Of a stretch of DNA of 64,000 nucleotides, positions 39,960 through 49,394 are shown one piece after another. Positions within the stretch are counted from its first letter, which is position 1, and every line of letters starts with the position of its first letter. The notes beneath the pieces are model-generated. The model was not told where the DNA came from, did no database searches, and worked only from the letters and a program-made list of their open reading frames with translations. Source of the stretch: Alphaproteobacteria bacterium (GTDB lineage: Bacteria; Pseudomonadota; Alphaproteobacteria; Micavibrionales; Micavibrionaceae). The stretch lies in contig JAJRSA010000016.1 in NCBI GenBank assembly GCA_024279035.1, positions 1 through 64,000 on the forward strand, read 5' to 3'. The translations under genes were made by a program, and so were the position numbers.

Positions 39960-40486
39960 GTCTGGTTTTTAAAACGAGGATGAAGATTATTCGGATATTT
40001 TTCAAAAAAACGATCACAGGCTAAATTCAGCTCGTTCATAATATCTTCTCCATCTTGTGTAATTTCTCCCTTGAGTTCTCTTTTGAAAATAAGATCTATA
40101 GCCAATGCAAAGGCATGCACAATATCTAAGGCATGTTCATTAAGATGCTCTATACGTTCAAGAAACCACAGAAGCTTTGTTGCCACATGCGTTATGATAG
40201 GATAATGAAAGAGAGCACCATTTGCTTTAAGTTGTACGGTAGGAAAAATAATGTTTTCGATAACATTTCTGCTATTTTTGAGGTTGTTCTTTTTAGCCAG
40301 AGCCATGCCCTCCTCAAAAATGGTCATATAAGGGGCGGCAACATCAATAAAATCGGTATCATTTAAGTCAATAACCTTCTGAGCCTTTGCTATAATGCTT
40401 TTACTTAAACCTCCTTGACCCACTTTTTGTTTAAGGTCGTGTATAGGGGGATAAAATTGGGGCAGGTCTTCTCGTGTATCAGTCAT
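39956..40486 (-). CDS. Uncharacterised partner of a response regulator
   Basis: The 176-residue protein is soluble and mainly helical, with no signal peptide; I do not recognise a family. A conserved-looking N-terminus (EDLPQFYPPIHDLKQKVG) precedes helices including HVATKLLWFLERIEHLNEHALDIVHAFALAIDLI. Helical content and pairing with a receiver protein resemble a phosphotransfer or phosphatase partner such as CheZ, but no His-box or CheZ motif is clear. The ATG at 40486 overlaps the response-regulator end by 8 bases, so the two are co-expressed. Confidence 0.6.
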   Translation of the reverse strand: MTDTREDLPQFYPPIHDLKQKVGQGGLSKSIIAKAQKVIDLNDTDFIDVAAPYMTIFEEGMALAKKNNLKNSRNVIENIIFPTVQLKANGALFHYPIITHVATKLLWFLERIEHLNEHALDIVHAFALAIDLIFKRELKGEITQDGEDIMNELNLACDRFFEKYPNNLHPRFKNQT

Positions 40487-41114
40487 CTTCTCTATCCACC
40501 ATTTCAACATCCACAACAATATCCTCTAACAAAATATCCTCAGAATTTTTTATCCCTTGTTCTTTTTGTACTTCAGCAATACGAGCCTTAGCATCTTTCA
40601 TTTCAGATTTAGTCACGCGTTGAGCAACATCATCTTTTCTTTTCCAATTCCCCTCAAAATCACTAGAGCGACGTCTCCGTCTATCTGGGCCAAAAAAATC
40701 TTCAGAGCGTACAAATTGCCTCGGTGTTTCTATGAGGGTTGCAATTCTTTTATATAGATCTGTTGCGCTGAAAGGTTTGAGAAGAAATTCAGTAATACCA
40801 ACATCTCTTGCTTTAACAACGCGATGTTCTTCACTAAATCCTGTCATAAGGATGAAAGGAACATATGGATTAGGGGTGCCTTTATTATTTCTGATCATTT
40901 TAGCCAGATCAACACCATCTTTTGGCTCCATCATCCAGTCTGATATAACAATATCTGGCCTATATTTACAAAATTTATTAAAAGCAACGTGTCCGTCGGA
41001 AGCTGTAATAATTGTTCCAACGCCAAACTTTGTTAACATTGCTTTCAGCAATGTTAACATCGGGTGATTATCATCGACAATCAACACAGTTACATTTTTA
41101 AAATTGTACGCCAT
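40479..41114 (-). CDS. CheY-like response regulator with basic C-terminal tail
   Basis: The 211-residue protein has a receiver domain (1-~125) with DD at 14-15, phospho-acceptor Asp59 (VISDWMMEP), Thr in ILMTGFSE and Lys in EFLLKPFSA. After it comes the motif FFGPDRRRRR (~residue 142) and a charged tail with coiled-coil tendency (KSEMKDAKARIAEVQKEQ). No DNA-binding or enzyme domain is seen. The PDRRRR segment is common in alphaproteobacterial CheY-like proteins. The cognate kinase is not nearby. Confidence 0.88.
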   Translation of the reverse strand: MAYNFKNVTVLIVDDNHPMLTLLKAMLTKFGVGTIITASDGHVAFNKFCKYRPDIVISDWMMEPKDGVDLAKMIRNNKGTPNPYVPFILMTGFSEEHRVVKARDVGITEFLLKPFSATDLYKRIATLIETPRQFVRSEDFFGPDRRRRRSSDFEGNWKRKDDVAQRVTKSEMKDAKARIAEVQKEQGIKNSEDILLEDIVVDVEMVDREDD

Positions 41115-41315
41115 AACTTTATTTTTCTTTTTGTTATATATAAAACTATCACAAGATACCTTAATTATAGACTAAATATAGATCAAATTTTATGTATTTT
41201 ATAAGAGTATTGTAAACGCAGAAAAAAAAGAGATACAAGTTTTTCTTGTAAAAAGAAATTTATTTTATACTCTCGTTAGTATACCGAGTATTTAAATTAG
41301 AAGAAAGGCCATACG

Positions 41316-42068
41316 ATGGCAGGGCATAGTAAATGGGCAAATATCCAGCATCGCAAAGGCGCGCAGGATAAAAAACGGGCTAAAGTATTTTCAAAATTGG
41401 GGAAGGAAGTCCAAGTTGCGGCTAAAATGGGGGGAGATGATCCTGATGGGAATCCACGTTTGAGACTAGCAATTCAAACGGCCAAAAGTAATTCTATGCC
41501 TAAAGACCGTATTGAGCGCGCCATTAAAGCAGGGGCAGGGACGGCCAATGACGGTCAGGATTTCACGGAGATGCGTTATGAAGGCTATGGTCCAGGTGGT
41601 GTTGCCATCATTGTGGATGCATTGACAGATAATAAAAATCGTACGGCTTCAGAAGTCCGTTCTGGATTTACAAAATATGGAGGAAACTTAGGGGAAACAA
41701 ATTCTGTTGGCTTTATGTTTGACCGTGTGGGGCAGATTATTTTTGTAGTGGACAAAGCGGATGGAGACACAATGTTTGAAGCCGCCGTTGAGGCCGGCGC
41801 AGAAGAGTGTGAAAGCGATGAGGCTATTCATATCATAACATGTGCGCCTAATGAATTCGCACTTGTCCAAGATGCTTTGATTGGACAATTTGGAGACGCA
41901 GAGGAGAGTGGCTTGATTTGGAAACCAAACGTCATGGCAGAAGTCACAGAAGATCAAGCGTCAACCCTTCTGAAACTCATAGATGCCCTTGAAGAAAGTG
42001 ACGATGTGCAGTCCGTCACAACAAATTTCGAAGCCTCGGAAGAAATCATGGAAAAACTTTTGTCTTAA
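41316..42068 (+). CDS. yebC: YebC/TACO1-family protein
   Basis: The 250-residue protein begins [18 protein letters not shown] and has [47 protein letters not shown] and a C-terminal [20 protein letters not shown], all hallmarks of YebC. The family is now linked to translation of difficult peptide stretches and earlier to transcription control. It leads the yebC-ruvCAB group, with 201 AT-rich bases upstream that probably contain the promoter. Confidence 0.96.
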   Translation: MAGHSKWANIQHRKGAQDKKRAKVFSKLGKEVQVAAKMGGDDPDGNPRLRLAIQTAKSNSMPKDRIERAIKAGAGTANDGQDFTEMRYEGYGPGGVAIIVDALTDNKNRTASEVRSGFTKYGGNLGETNSVGFMFDRVGQIIFVVDKADGDTMFEAAVEAGAEECESDEAIHIITCAPNEFALVQDALIGQFGDAEESGLIWKPNVMAEVTEDQASTLLKLIDALEESDDVQSVTTNFEASEEIMEKLLS

Positions 42069-42083
42069 GGGTACACTCTTTTT

Positions 42084-42587
42084 ATGAGAATACTCGGCAT
42101 AGATCCAGGACTAAAAAACACAGGATGGGGAATTATATCTTATAACCACAATACGCTCTCTTATATCTCTTCTGGTGTGATCTCGACAAATGCCAAAGAC
42201 ACGGATTCCTATCGCCTTGCCTATATCGACAAGCATTTACATTTTATCATGCAAAAATGGGCGATTGATCACGCGGTAGTGGAAGAGACTTTTGTCAATA
42301 AAAACCCAAAATCAACGCTAAAGCTTGGACAAGCAAGAGGGGTTGCTCTTGTCGCCCCTGCGCGAGAAGGTATTCCCGTCTCAGAATATGCGGCAACTCT
42401 GGTGAAGAAAACAATTGTGGGGACAGGGCACGCCTCGAAAGATCAAATAAATTTAATGGTGAAAACGCTCCTCCCAAAAGCAGGAACTCTAAAATCAGAT
42501 GAAGCCGATGCTCTTGCCATTGCGATCACACATGCGCATCATGGACATCTTGAAAATATGATACAAAAAGTGGTGAAGAGCGTATGA
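42084..42587 (+). CDS. ruvC: Holliday junction endonuclease RuvC
   Basis: The 167-residue resolvase has the acidic catalytic residues in RILGIDPGLKNTGWG, VVEETFVNKNP and SDEADALAIAITHAHH, with GTGHASKDQ between. It cuts Holliday junctions made by RuvAB. It overlaps ruvA by four bases (ATGA). No LexA box was seen ahead of the cluster. Confidence 0.96.
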   Translation: MRILGIDPGLKNTGWGIISYNHNTLSYISSGVISTNAKDTDSYRLAYIDKHLHFIMQKWAIDHAVVEETFVNKNPKSTLKLGQARGVALVAPAREGIPVSEYAATLVKKTIVGTGHASKDQINLMVKTLLPKAGTLKSDEADALAIAITHAHHGHLENMIQKVVKSV

Positions 42588-43195
42588 TTGGAAAATTATC
42601 GGGAATTATTGATACAATAGAAGAAGGCCATGTCCTTTTAGATGTGGGCGGAGTCGGTTACCTTGTCTTTGCAAGTGCCAGAACACTCCGTCTCCTTGGT
42701 CAAAAAGGGGACGCGGCCTCTCTGTTTATTGACACCCATGTACGGGAAGATCATATTCATCTTTATGGCTTTGTTGATCAGGCTGAGCAATCATGGTTTA
42801 AACTTTTAACGTCTGTACAAGGCGTGGGGGCAAAAGTGGGATTAGCACTTTTGGGCTCGAGTTCTCCTGAAGAACTACAAATTGCCATTATGGCACAAGA
42901 CAAAGCCATGATCACACGCGCAGATGGCGTAGGCCCTAAGCTTGGTGTTAGAATTTTAACGGAACTCAAGGACAAAGCAGGGGGGCTCGAGATTGGGTCA
43001 TCTGCCCTTAAAATGACGCCTCAAAACACCCCTACTAATACAGATCAAGATGCTCTCTCTGCCCTTGTGAATTTAGGCTATGCAAAAGGAGATGCCTTTT
43101 CAGCAATTATGCGTGTGAAGGCAAGCGCGGACAATGATAACGATTATAATGTTCAAGATCTCATTCGTTTAGCCCTCAAAGAATTAAGCGCATGA
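42584..43195 (+). CDS. ruvA: Holliday junction-binding protein RuvA
   Basis: The 203-residue protein has the OB-fold N-terminus ([28 protein letters not shown], seen in parts), the helix-hairpin-helix region ([16 protein letters not shown] and [16 protein letters not shown]) and a C-terminal RuvB-binding domain ([19 protein letters not shown]). It loads RuvB on four-way junctions. Four-base overlaps join it to ruvC and ruvB. Confidence 0.96.
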   Translation: MIGKLSGIIDTIEEGHVLLDVGGVGYLVFASARTLRLLGQKGDAASLFIDTHVREDHIHLYGFVDQAEQSWFKLLTSVQGVGAKVGLALLGSSSPEELQIAIMAQDKAMITRADGVGPKLGVRILTELKDKAGGLEIGSSALKMTPQNTPTNTDQDALSALVNLGYAKGDAFSAIMRVKASADNDNDYNVQDLIRLALKELSA

Positions 43196-44232
43196 GTGAA
43201 ACAGCCCTCAAAAATACTGAGTTAGAAAGGGAAGTCCATCAAGAGGAACAGGGAGATGAACTCTCTATACGTCCTTTAAAACTCGATGATTTCTTTGGGC
43301 AAGAGCCTCTGAAGGAAAATCTAAAAGTCTTTGTGGAGGCCGCCAAATCACGTAATGAAGCCATGGATCATGTCCTGTTCTTTGGGCCTCCGGGCTTAGG
43401 AAAGACGACATTGGCACAGATTGTAGCCAAAGAGCTCGGTGTTGGCTTTCGGGCAACCTCTGGCCCTGTGATTGCAAAATCTGGAGATTTGGCCGCGATT
43501 TTAACCAATCTTCAGCCTCATGATGTGCTCTTTATTGATGAAATTCACCGTTTAAATCCTGCTGTCGAAGAAATTCTCTATCCTGCCATGGAAGACAACA
43601 AGCTAGATTTGATTATCGGAGAAGGCCCTGCGGCGCGCTCTGTTCAAATTGAACTCTCTCCTTTTACACTCGTAGGTGCCACCACACGCAGTGGCCTTTT
43701 AACAAACCCTCTCAGAGATCGATTTGGCATCCCCTTACGCTTAGAATTCTATAGCCCTGATGAGCTCACAGTCATTGTAAAACGCACAGCAAATCTGTTA
43801 AATTGCCCCATAAGTGATGATGGCGCGTATGAAATAGCCAAACGCTCCCGAGGCACCCCAAGGATAGCAGGCCGCCTCACACGCCGTGTTCGAGATTTTG
43901 CCCATAGCGCAGGACAAAAAAACATAGATGCACAAGCCGCCGATCAAGCCCTCAAAAAGCTCGATGTTGACCATATGGGTTTGGACGGAATGGATCACCA
44001 TTATTTAAACTGTATCCTCAAAAACTATGACGGAGGCCCCGTTGGCATTGACACGATCGCAGCAGCCCTCTCGGAGCAAAGAGATGTCATTGAAGATGTC
44101 ATTGAGCCTTATTTGCTTCAGAAGGGTATTCTCCAACGTACCCCAAGAGGCCGGTGTATCTCGGCCTTGGGGTATAAAATCTTAGGTTTGGAGCAAAAAA
44201 AGGATCAATCAGAGCAAATAAGTTTGTTATAA
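43192..44232 (+). CDS. ruvB: Holliday junction helicase RuvB
   Basis: The 346-residue AAA+ motor has [14 protein letters not shown], Walker [13 protein letters not shown], Walker [32 protein letters not shown] (sensor 1 and arginine finger) and sensor 2 [18 protein letters not shown], then a winged helix ending in [13 protein letters not shown]. It pumps DNA in branch migration. Complete. Confidence 0.98.
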   Translation: MSETALKNTELEREVHQEEQGDELSIRPLKLDDFFGQEPLKENLKVFVEAAKSRNEAMDHVLFFGPPGLGKTTLAQIVAKELGVGFRATSGPVIAKSGDLAAILTNLQPHDVLFIDEIHRLNPAVEEILYPAMEDNKLDLIIGEGPAARSVQIELSPFTLVGATTRSGLLTNPLRDRFGIPLRLEFYSPDELTVIVKRTANLLNCPISDDGAYEIAKRSRGTPRIAGRLTRRVRDFAHSAGQKNIDAQAADQALKKLDVDHMGLDGMDHHYLNCILKNYDGGPVGIDTIAAALSEQRDVIEDVIEPYLLQKGILQRTPRGRCISALGYKILGLEQKKDQSEQISLL

Positions 44233-44550
44233 AAACCTACGGTGGAGAGAAATGTTTTGCGCTGGATCTCTCATTTTTTTGTAATGATCCGCAGTAAATG
44301 ACATATCCTTCACCATCATATTTAATCGTCTGACATGATAGAGAGAAAGAGATTCTAGAACCTTATCTAAGACTGGTATTTGAGTCCAGCGGACTCCTTC
44401 TTTTCTTGTATCGCTTGTATAGCGTCTATAAAAGCATTCTGCGCAAAATTGTAATTAGACATACTCTGTAAACCCTTTATTATGTATTCATATGTCAATA
44501 AAACATATGTTTTTGGTTATTGCAATAAAAAACTATGCTATTTTGTCTCC
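44233..44550. other. 318-base gap between ruvB and ybgC with a possible minus-strand remnant
   Basis: On the minus strand one frame is open for about 75 codons, ending at TAA (44229-44227) next to the ruvB stop. It reads protein-like (segments VRWTQIPVLDKVLESLSLYH and MMVKDMSFTADHYKKM), but no good start codon precedes most of it; only Met-Met near the middle is available. It could be a decayed small gene. The ybgC promoter is expected in the last 100 bases. Confidence 0.3.
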
Positions 44551-44949
44551 ATGATCCACACGCTCCCCATTCGCATTTACTACGAGGACACCGATGCAGG
44601 CGGTATTCTCTATCATGCGAGTCATATTCGATTTTGTGAGCGAGGGCGTACGGAGTTTTTACGGGATTTAGGATGGACGAATAGTGGAATTGAGAAAGAG
44701 CTGGGAATCCTCTTTGTTGTGCGTCATATGGATGTTGATTATTTGAAGCCTGCGGGGCTTGATGATGAGCTGACATTACAGACATCTGTCGCCAGAGTGA
44801 AAAAAACCTCGTTTATTATGAAACAAGAGCTATATCTTTCAAAAGACCTTATTTTTTCTATGAATGTTGTTTTGGCCTGTATTGATAGAGATAAAAAACT
44901 GGTAAAAATTCCAGAAAATATAAGGAACGCCTTGCAAACAGGGGGCTAG
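44551..44949 (+). CDS. ybgC: YbgC-type acyl-CoA thioesterase
   Basis: The 132-residue hot-dog-fold protein shows PIRIYYEDTDAGGILYHASH, with the catalytic Asp in the EDTDAGG motif, and RGRTEFLRDLG. YbgC-type enzymes hydrolyse acyl-CoA or acyl-ACP and are linked to the Tol-Pal system and phospholipid metabolism. The ATG at 44551 fits family length; the frame extends upstream to 44482 with a non-conserved sequence. It lies 51 bases before tolQ, the usual order. Confidence 0.93.
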   Translation: MIHTLPIRIYYEDTDAGGILYHASHIRFCERGRTEFLRDLGWTNSGIEKELGILFVVRHMDVDYLKPAGLDDELTLQTSVARVKKTSFIMKQELYLSKDLIFSMNVVLACIDRDKKLVKIPENIRNALQTGG

Positions 44950-45000
44950 AATGCTCAAATACGGGCGATATAAACGCATTTTTTTAAAGAGGATTCTTAA

Positions 45001-45765
45001 ATGGACTCATCGACGGCTCTTTCAACAGTTCAAAACGTTGCCTTAGAAGGCACACATAATATAGATTTTAGTATTCTTGGCATGTTTATGCAGGCGGATT
45101 TGGTGGTCAAGATCGTGATGGCGATGCTTGTTTTTGCCTCTATCTGGTCATGGACAATTATTTTAGCAAAAAAGATGACCCTGACACGTCTCAACCGTCG
45201 AGCTCAGAGATTTGAGGATGCCTTTTGGTCAGGAGAGCCTTTGGATAAGCTTTATGAGCGCGTGAAGAAAAGTGCCTCTGATCCATTGTTGAATATCTTT
45301 ATTGCGGGCATGGATGAATGGAAAACGGCCACGGCCGTAGGCCTTCCTGCCTCAGAATCACTGCAAGCGGGACTCCAGCAACGTGTAGAACGCGCAATGA
45401 GCATTTCTATTGGACGAGAAATGCATGTGATGGAGCGTGGTATGACCTTTTTGGCAAGCACAGGCTCTACCGCAACCTTTGTGGGGTTATTCGGAACGGT
45501 GTGGGGAATCATGAACAGTTTTACAGCCATTGCGGGCGCGAATAATACGTCTCTTGCGGTTGTCGCTCCGGGGATTGCAGAGGCGTTATTTGCCACCGCC
45601 CTTGGTTTGGTGGCAGCTATTCCTGCAATGATTGCCTTTAATGTCTTTTCAACCTCTATCAATCGCTACGCGGATCGTTTAGATGCCTTTACTTCCGAGT
45701 TCATGACAATTTTATCTCGTCATCTAGAAAACAGAGATAGCAAAGCACGGAAAGTAGCTGCGTAA
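45001..45765 (+). CDS. tolQ: Tol-Pal system proton channel subunit TolQ
   Basis: The 254-residue inner-membrane protein has three membrane segments (about 25-50, 150-172 and 185-207) with the conserved GLFGTVWGIMNSF and ALFATALGLVAAIPAMIAFN, as in MotA/TolQ/ExbB proteins. With TolR it uses the proton gradient to energise TolA. AGAGGATT precedes the ATG. It heads tolQ-tolR-tolA-tolB. Confidence 0.97.
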   Translation: MDSSTALSTVQNVALEGTHNIDFSILGMFMQADLVVKIVMAMLVFASIWSWTIILAKKMTLTRLNRRAQRFEDAFWSGEPLDKLYERVKKSASDPLLNIFIAGMDEWKTATAVGLPASESLQAGLQQRVERAMSISIGREMHVMERGMTFLASTGSTATFVGLFGTVWGIMNSFTAIAGANNTSLAVVAPGIAEALFATALGLVAAIPAMIAFNVFSTSINRYADRLDAFTSEFMTILSRHLENRDSKARKVAA

Positions 45766-45766
45766 C

Positions 45767-46207
45767 ATGGGACTATCTCTTCAAAGCTCTGGACGTTCAA
45801 GACGTGGAAATGATAGATATCGTCAAATGTCTGAGATCAATGTGACCCCTTTTGTGGATGTCATGCTGGTTCTTTTGATTGTCTTTATGGTAACAGCCCC
45901 TTTATTAACCGCAGGTGTAGAGGTTAATCTTCCCAATGCAGATGCACCTGCCATATCAGAAACAAATAATAGACCTATTGAAGTCACTCTCAACGCAAAA
46001 GGAGAAATTTTTGTGGGAGAAACCCAAGTGAGTGTAAAAAAACTGCCCTCTCTTTTAAAGTCCGTCGCAAGCGAAAACATCAAAGACCAAAAGATTTTTG
46101 TGCGTGGGGATCAAGGCATAGAATACGGGCAAGTCATGGGAATAATTTCTATTATTAACAAGGCTGGATTTTCAAAGATTGCCTTATTATCCGATCCTAC
46201 ACGGTGA
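45767..46207 (+). CDS. tolR: Tol-Pal system protein TolR
   Basis: The 146-residue protein has a cytoplasmic start (SEINVTPFVDVMLVLLIVFMV) with the conserved membrane Asp in FVDVMLV, one membrane helix and a periplasmic ExbD/TolR domain ending GFSKIALLSDP. It forms the ion path together with TolQ. One base separates it from tolQ. Confidence 0.96.
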   Translation: MGLSLQSSGRSRRGNDRYRQMSEINVTPFVDVMLVLLIVFMVTAPLLTAGVEVNLPNADAPAISETNNRPIEVTLNAKGEIFVGETQVSVKKLPSLLKSVASENIKDQKIFVRGDQGIEYGQVMGIISIINKAGFSKIALLSDPTR

Positions 46208-46211
46208 TTCC

Positions 46212-47087
46212 ATGACGGACGCAATTCAAAATAATTATCAAATCAGTATGGGGAAAACATTTTTTTATGCTCTTTTCTTCCACATTCTCATTCTCATTTT
46301 AGGGGTTGTCGGCTTGCCACACATGAAAACTCGAGAGTTTCAGGCACCTCAGCCTATTTCTATTGAGTTTGCGGTGATTGAAGAAATTGTTAAAGTTACT
46401 AAAGCCCCCAAAGACATTGATAAGCCTACGCCAGAGGCTTTGGAAAAACCTGTGGAAAAACCTCCCAAAGCAGATGTCCCTCAACCTGCGCCGATTGTAA
46501 AAGCAGAGGTTGCCCCTAAAGAGATTAAAAAAGAAATCAAACCAGTAGAAAAAAAGATCACACCTCCGCCCCCAGAAATCAAATTAAAAAAGCCCAAACC
46601 TCCTGAACCTAAAAAAGTAAAAGAGGTTAAAAAGGAAGAGCCTAAAAAAGAGATCGAGAAAGAACAAGCTAAAGAGGAAGAAAATACGAATGCCTTCGCC
46701 TCGATTCTTAAAAACCTCTCTCCAGAAGAAGCTCAGCCTAAAAAAGACTCTTCTCAGAGAGGTGAAATTTCTCAAACCATTACAGCTGATGAACTCAGTG
46801 CTGTGCGTCAACAACTCGCAGGGTGTTGGAGTCTTCTTCCTGGCGCAAGAGATGCGGATAAGCTGGCGGTAGAGCTGCGTATTAAAATATTTCCAGATCG
46901 TACGGTGAAGACCGTTGACATTATGGACCATGCACGGACCAAGATTGATCCCTTTTTTCGGGCTGCCGCAGACAATGCTATACGAGCGGTGCGCCATCCT
47001 GCATGTAGTCCTTTAAATCTTCCGCCAAACAAGTATGATCTGTGGAAAGACATTATTCTTAACTTTGACCCGCGAGGAATGTTCTAA
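46212..47087 (+). CDS. tolA: TolA-like envelope-spanning protein
   Basis: The 291-residue protein has one N-terminal membrane anchor (FFYALFFHILILILGVVG), a long Pro/Lys/Glu-rich stalk (~55-165; PKEIKKEIKPVEKK, PPEPKKVKEVKKEE) and a C-terminal globular domain (~195-291; VRQQLAGCWSLLPGARD and VRHPACSPLNLP). This is the TolA/TonB-like layout linking the inner-membrane motor to outer-membrane Pal/TolB. ATG 46212 begins 5 bases after tolR; the longer frame overlaps tolR. Confidence 0.93.
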   Translation: MTDAIQNNYQISMGKTFFYALFFHILILILGVVGLPHMKTREFQAPQPISIEFAVIEEIVKVTKAPKDIDKPTPEALEKPVEKPPKADVPQPAPIVKAEVAPKEIKKEIKPVEKKITPPPPEIKLKKPKPPEPKKVKEVKKEEPKKEIEKEQAKEEENTNAFASILKNLSPEEAQPKKDSSQRGEISQTITADELSAVRQQLAGCWSLLPGARDADKLAVELRIKIFPDRTVKTVDIMDHARTKIDPFFRAAADNAIRAVRHPACSPLNLPPNKYDLWKDIILNFDPRGMF

Positions 47088-48395
47088 ATGCGACATATTT
47101 TTATAGCGATACTGCTTTTTGTTTTTACATCTTCTGCGCACGCACAAATGCGCTTAGATATCACAAAGGGCACGGTCGAGCCGATTTCCATTGCCATTCC
47201 AGAATTTGCTGCAACCACACCTGCACAACGGAAATTAGCACGCGATCTGCCTGATATTATTTCAAAAGACTTGATCTCTTCTGGCCTTTTTAGAAAAATT
47301 GATCCCAATAGCTATATCCAAGATCCTGTCTCTACAGCGACTAAGCCTCGTTTTTCAGAATGGCGTTCGATTGATGCCAAAGCCCTTGTCTCTGCAAAGC
47401 TTGTCGCAGAGGGACAGGGGAATACACGCGTAGAATATCGCTTGTGGGATGTGTTCTCCCAAAGACAGCTCAATGGGATGGTCTATGTCGCTAATGATGG
47501 AAATTGGCGACGTATTGCCCATTTAATTGCAGATGATATTTATAAGCGCATGACAGGAGAAAATGGCTATTTTGACTCTCGTATTGTCTATATCGCCGAA
47601 AGTGGCACGATGGGACAACGGGTTAAACGTCTGGCTATTATGGATTTTGATGGGGCGAATCATAAATATTTGACCAATGGGCGTGACCTTGTTTTGACCC
47701 CCCGTTTTTCTCCGAATGAACAAATGATTGCTTACATGTCCTATAAGGGAGGAAAGCCACGTGTCTATCTTTATAATTTAGAGTCTGGACAGCAAACCAT
47801 CTTAGGAGATTTCCCAGGCATGACCTTTTCCCCTCGTTTTTCTCCAAGTGGAAAACACGTTATTATGAGCCTTGCCAAGAACGGGAATACAGATATTTAT
47901 GAACTGGAACTGAATACACGGCGCGCACGTCAAATTACCTTTAACTCTGGCATTGATACCAGCCCCAGCTATTCGCCCGATGGTTCTCGGATTGTATTTG
48001 AATCCGATCGAGGAGGCTCTCAACAGCTCTATGTCGTAGATACACACGGAGACAAAGCCAAACGTATCAGTTTTGGAAAAGGACGCTATGCTAACCCTGT
48101 CTGGTCTCCCCGTGGAGACATCATCGCCTTCACTAAAATGCAAAAAGGGAAATTCTATATTGGTGTGATGAAGCCTGACGGATCGGGCGAGCGCCTCATC
48201 ACCACCGCCTACCACGTCGAAGGCCCCACATGGGCTCCGAATGGGCGCTATTTAGCGTACTTCAAAGAAGTTCCACAAGGAAAACGTCGCTCTGCAAAGC
48301 TTTATGCGATAGATCTTACTGGCTATAATGAGTGGCCTTTAAAAACCCCTAAGGATGGCTCTGACCCCGCGTGGTCACCGTTGCATGAGGAATAG
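47088..48395 (+). CDS. tolB: Periplasmic beta-propeller protein TolB
   Basis: The 435-residue protein has a signal peptide (cut after SSAHA), an N-terminal alpha/beta domain and a WD40-like PD40 propeller with repeats such as [49 protein letters not shown] and [14 protein letters not shown]. TolB binds Pal and TolA. It follows tolA without a gap. The usual next gene, pal, is not present; mazG on the other strand follows. Confidence 0.97.
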   Translation: MRHIFIAILLFVFTSSAHAQMRLDITKGTVEPISIAIPEFAATTPAQRKLARDLPDIISKDLISSGLFRKIDPNSYIQDPVSTATKPRFSEWRSIDAKALVSAKLVAEGQGNTRVEYRLWDVFSQRQLNGMVYVANDGNWRRIAHLIADDIYKRMTGENGYFDSRIVYIAESGTMGQRVKRLAIMDFDGANHKYLTNGRDLVLTPRFSPNEQMIAYMSYKGGKPRVYLYNLESGQQTILGDFPGMTFSPRFSPSGKHVIMSLAKNGNTDIYELELNTRRARQITFNSGIDTSPSYSPDGSRIVFESDRGGSQQLYVVDTHGDKAKRISFGKGRYANPVWSPRGDIIAFTKMQKGKFYIGVMKPDGSGERLITTAYHVEGPTWAPNGRYLAYFKEVPQGKRRSAKLYAIDLTGYNEWPLKTPKDGSDPAWSPLHEE

Positions 48396-48476
48396 CCCAT
48401 ATTTTCATTAAATGGGTTTAATGAAGAGAGTGAAGGCCCTGATTCTGTATGGCGCAGTTAAAAAAATGGCACAAAC

Positions 48477-48866
48477 TTATAATGATGCTCGTTCTTTTTG
48501 TTTTTGCATGCCCCATAACACATCCCATTGCTCAAGCGTAAGTGCATGAGAGTCTGTGCTGGGGTAATGCTCTTTAAAGAGTTCAAACATACCGCTATAG
48601 CGTCGTTCAAATTTATCATTTGCTTTCATAAGAGCGGTCTCAGCCTCAAGATTTAAATTCTTGGCTACATTCGCCACAACAAACAAAACATCTCCAAGCT
48701 CTTCTTCAATATTATTTTGATCATTGTTATTGATTCCGCAACGCAACTCCTCAATTTCTTCAGTTAATTTTTCAAAGATTTGATCTATATGCTCCCATTC
48801 AAAACCCGTTTTAGACGCCTTGACCTGAAAATGCTGTGCTTTTTGGAGGGCTGTTTTTATGGACAT
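48477..48866 (-). CDS. mazG: Single-domain MazG-like nucleotide pyrophosphohydrolase
   Basis: The 129-residue protein corresponds to one MazG unit, most like the C-terminal half of full-length MazG: KASKTGFEWEHIDQIFEKL, acidic EEIEEL and EELGDVLFVVANVAKN. The magnesium-binding EExxE and ExxD residues are present. MazG removes pyrophosphate from NTPs and also affects ppGpp. E. coli MazG has two such domains in ~263 residues; here one seems to have been lost, or this is a naturally short form. Confidence 0.88.
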   Translation of the reverse strand: MSIKTALQKAQHFQVKASKTGFEWEHIDQIFEKLTEEIEELRCGINNNDQNNIEEELGDVLFVVANVAKNLNLEAETALMKANDKFERRYSGMFELFKEHYPSTDSHALTLEQWDVLWGMQKQKERASL

Positions 48867-48935
48867 GGTACAGACAAACCCTTTCTTTTTTTAATAACAT
48901 ATATGATTTTTATTCTATATCTACATTCTAATACA

Positions 48936-49394
48936 TCATGAATACCGAGTAAAAACCTTTATCACATCTTTATAAATTTCCTTCTTAAAAGGAACAATCA
49001 GATCCAAGATAGTCTCTAAGCTTTTCCATGTCCATTCTGAGAATTCAGGCGGATCAAAGGCTTTAATATTAATATCGGAGTTTTCTCCCGTGAAACGCCC
49101 TGCCACCCATGTTTGTTCTTGCCCTGCATAAAGGCTATCGAAAAAATTATGGCGGAGGGTGTTGGGGAAATCATAGCGGAGAGGGGTATCTAAAATCTCT
49201 AAAATATCAGCTTTATCTGTTCCTATTTCTTCTTTCATTTCTCGATAGAAGGCTGTTTTTATATCTTCGCCTTCATCAATGCCCCCTTGAGGCATTTGCC
49301 ATGCATTCTCCATATCCATGCGTTTTCCAACAAAGACTTTTCCCTCTTGATTAAAAAGAGCAATCCCTACACAGGGCCGATAGAGCTTCGTCAT
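48936..49394 (-). CDS. rppH: RNA pyrophosphohydrolase (Nudix)
   Basis: The 152-residue Nudix protein has the box GGIDEGEDIKTAFYREMKEEIG, seen in two parts (GGIDEGE and REMKEEIG), preceded by AWQMPQG. YRPCVGIALFNQEGKVFVG and a YDFP segment are typical of RppH/NudH, which converts 5'-triphosphate RNA to monophosphate to start decay. Its start overlaps the stop of the upstream deacetylase-like gene by four bases. Confidence 0.95.
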   Translation of the reverse strand: MTKLYRPCVGIALFNQEGKVFVGKRMDMENAWQMPQGGIDEGEDIKTAFYREMKEEIGTDKADILEILDTPLRYDFPNTLRHNFFDSLYAGQEQTWVAGRFTGENSDINIKAFDPPEFSEWTWKSLETILDLIVPFKKEIYKDVIKVFTRYS

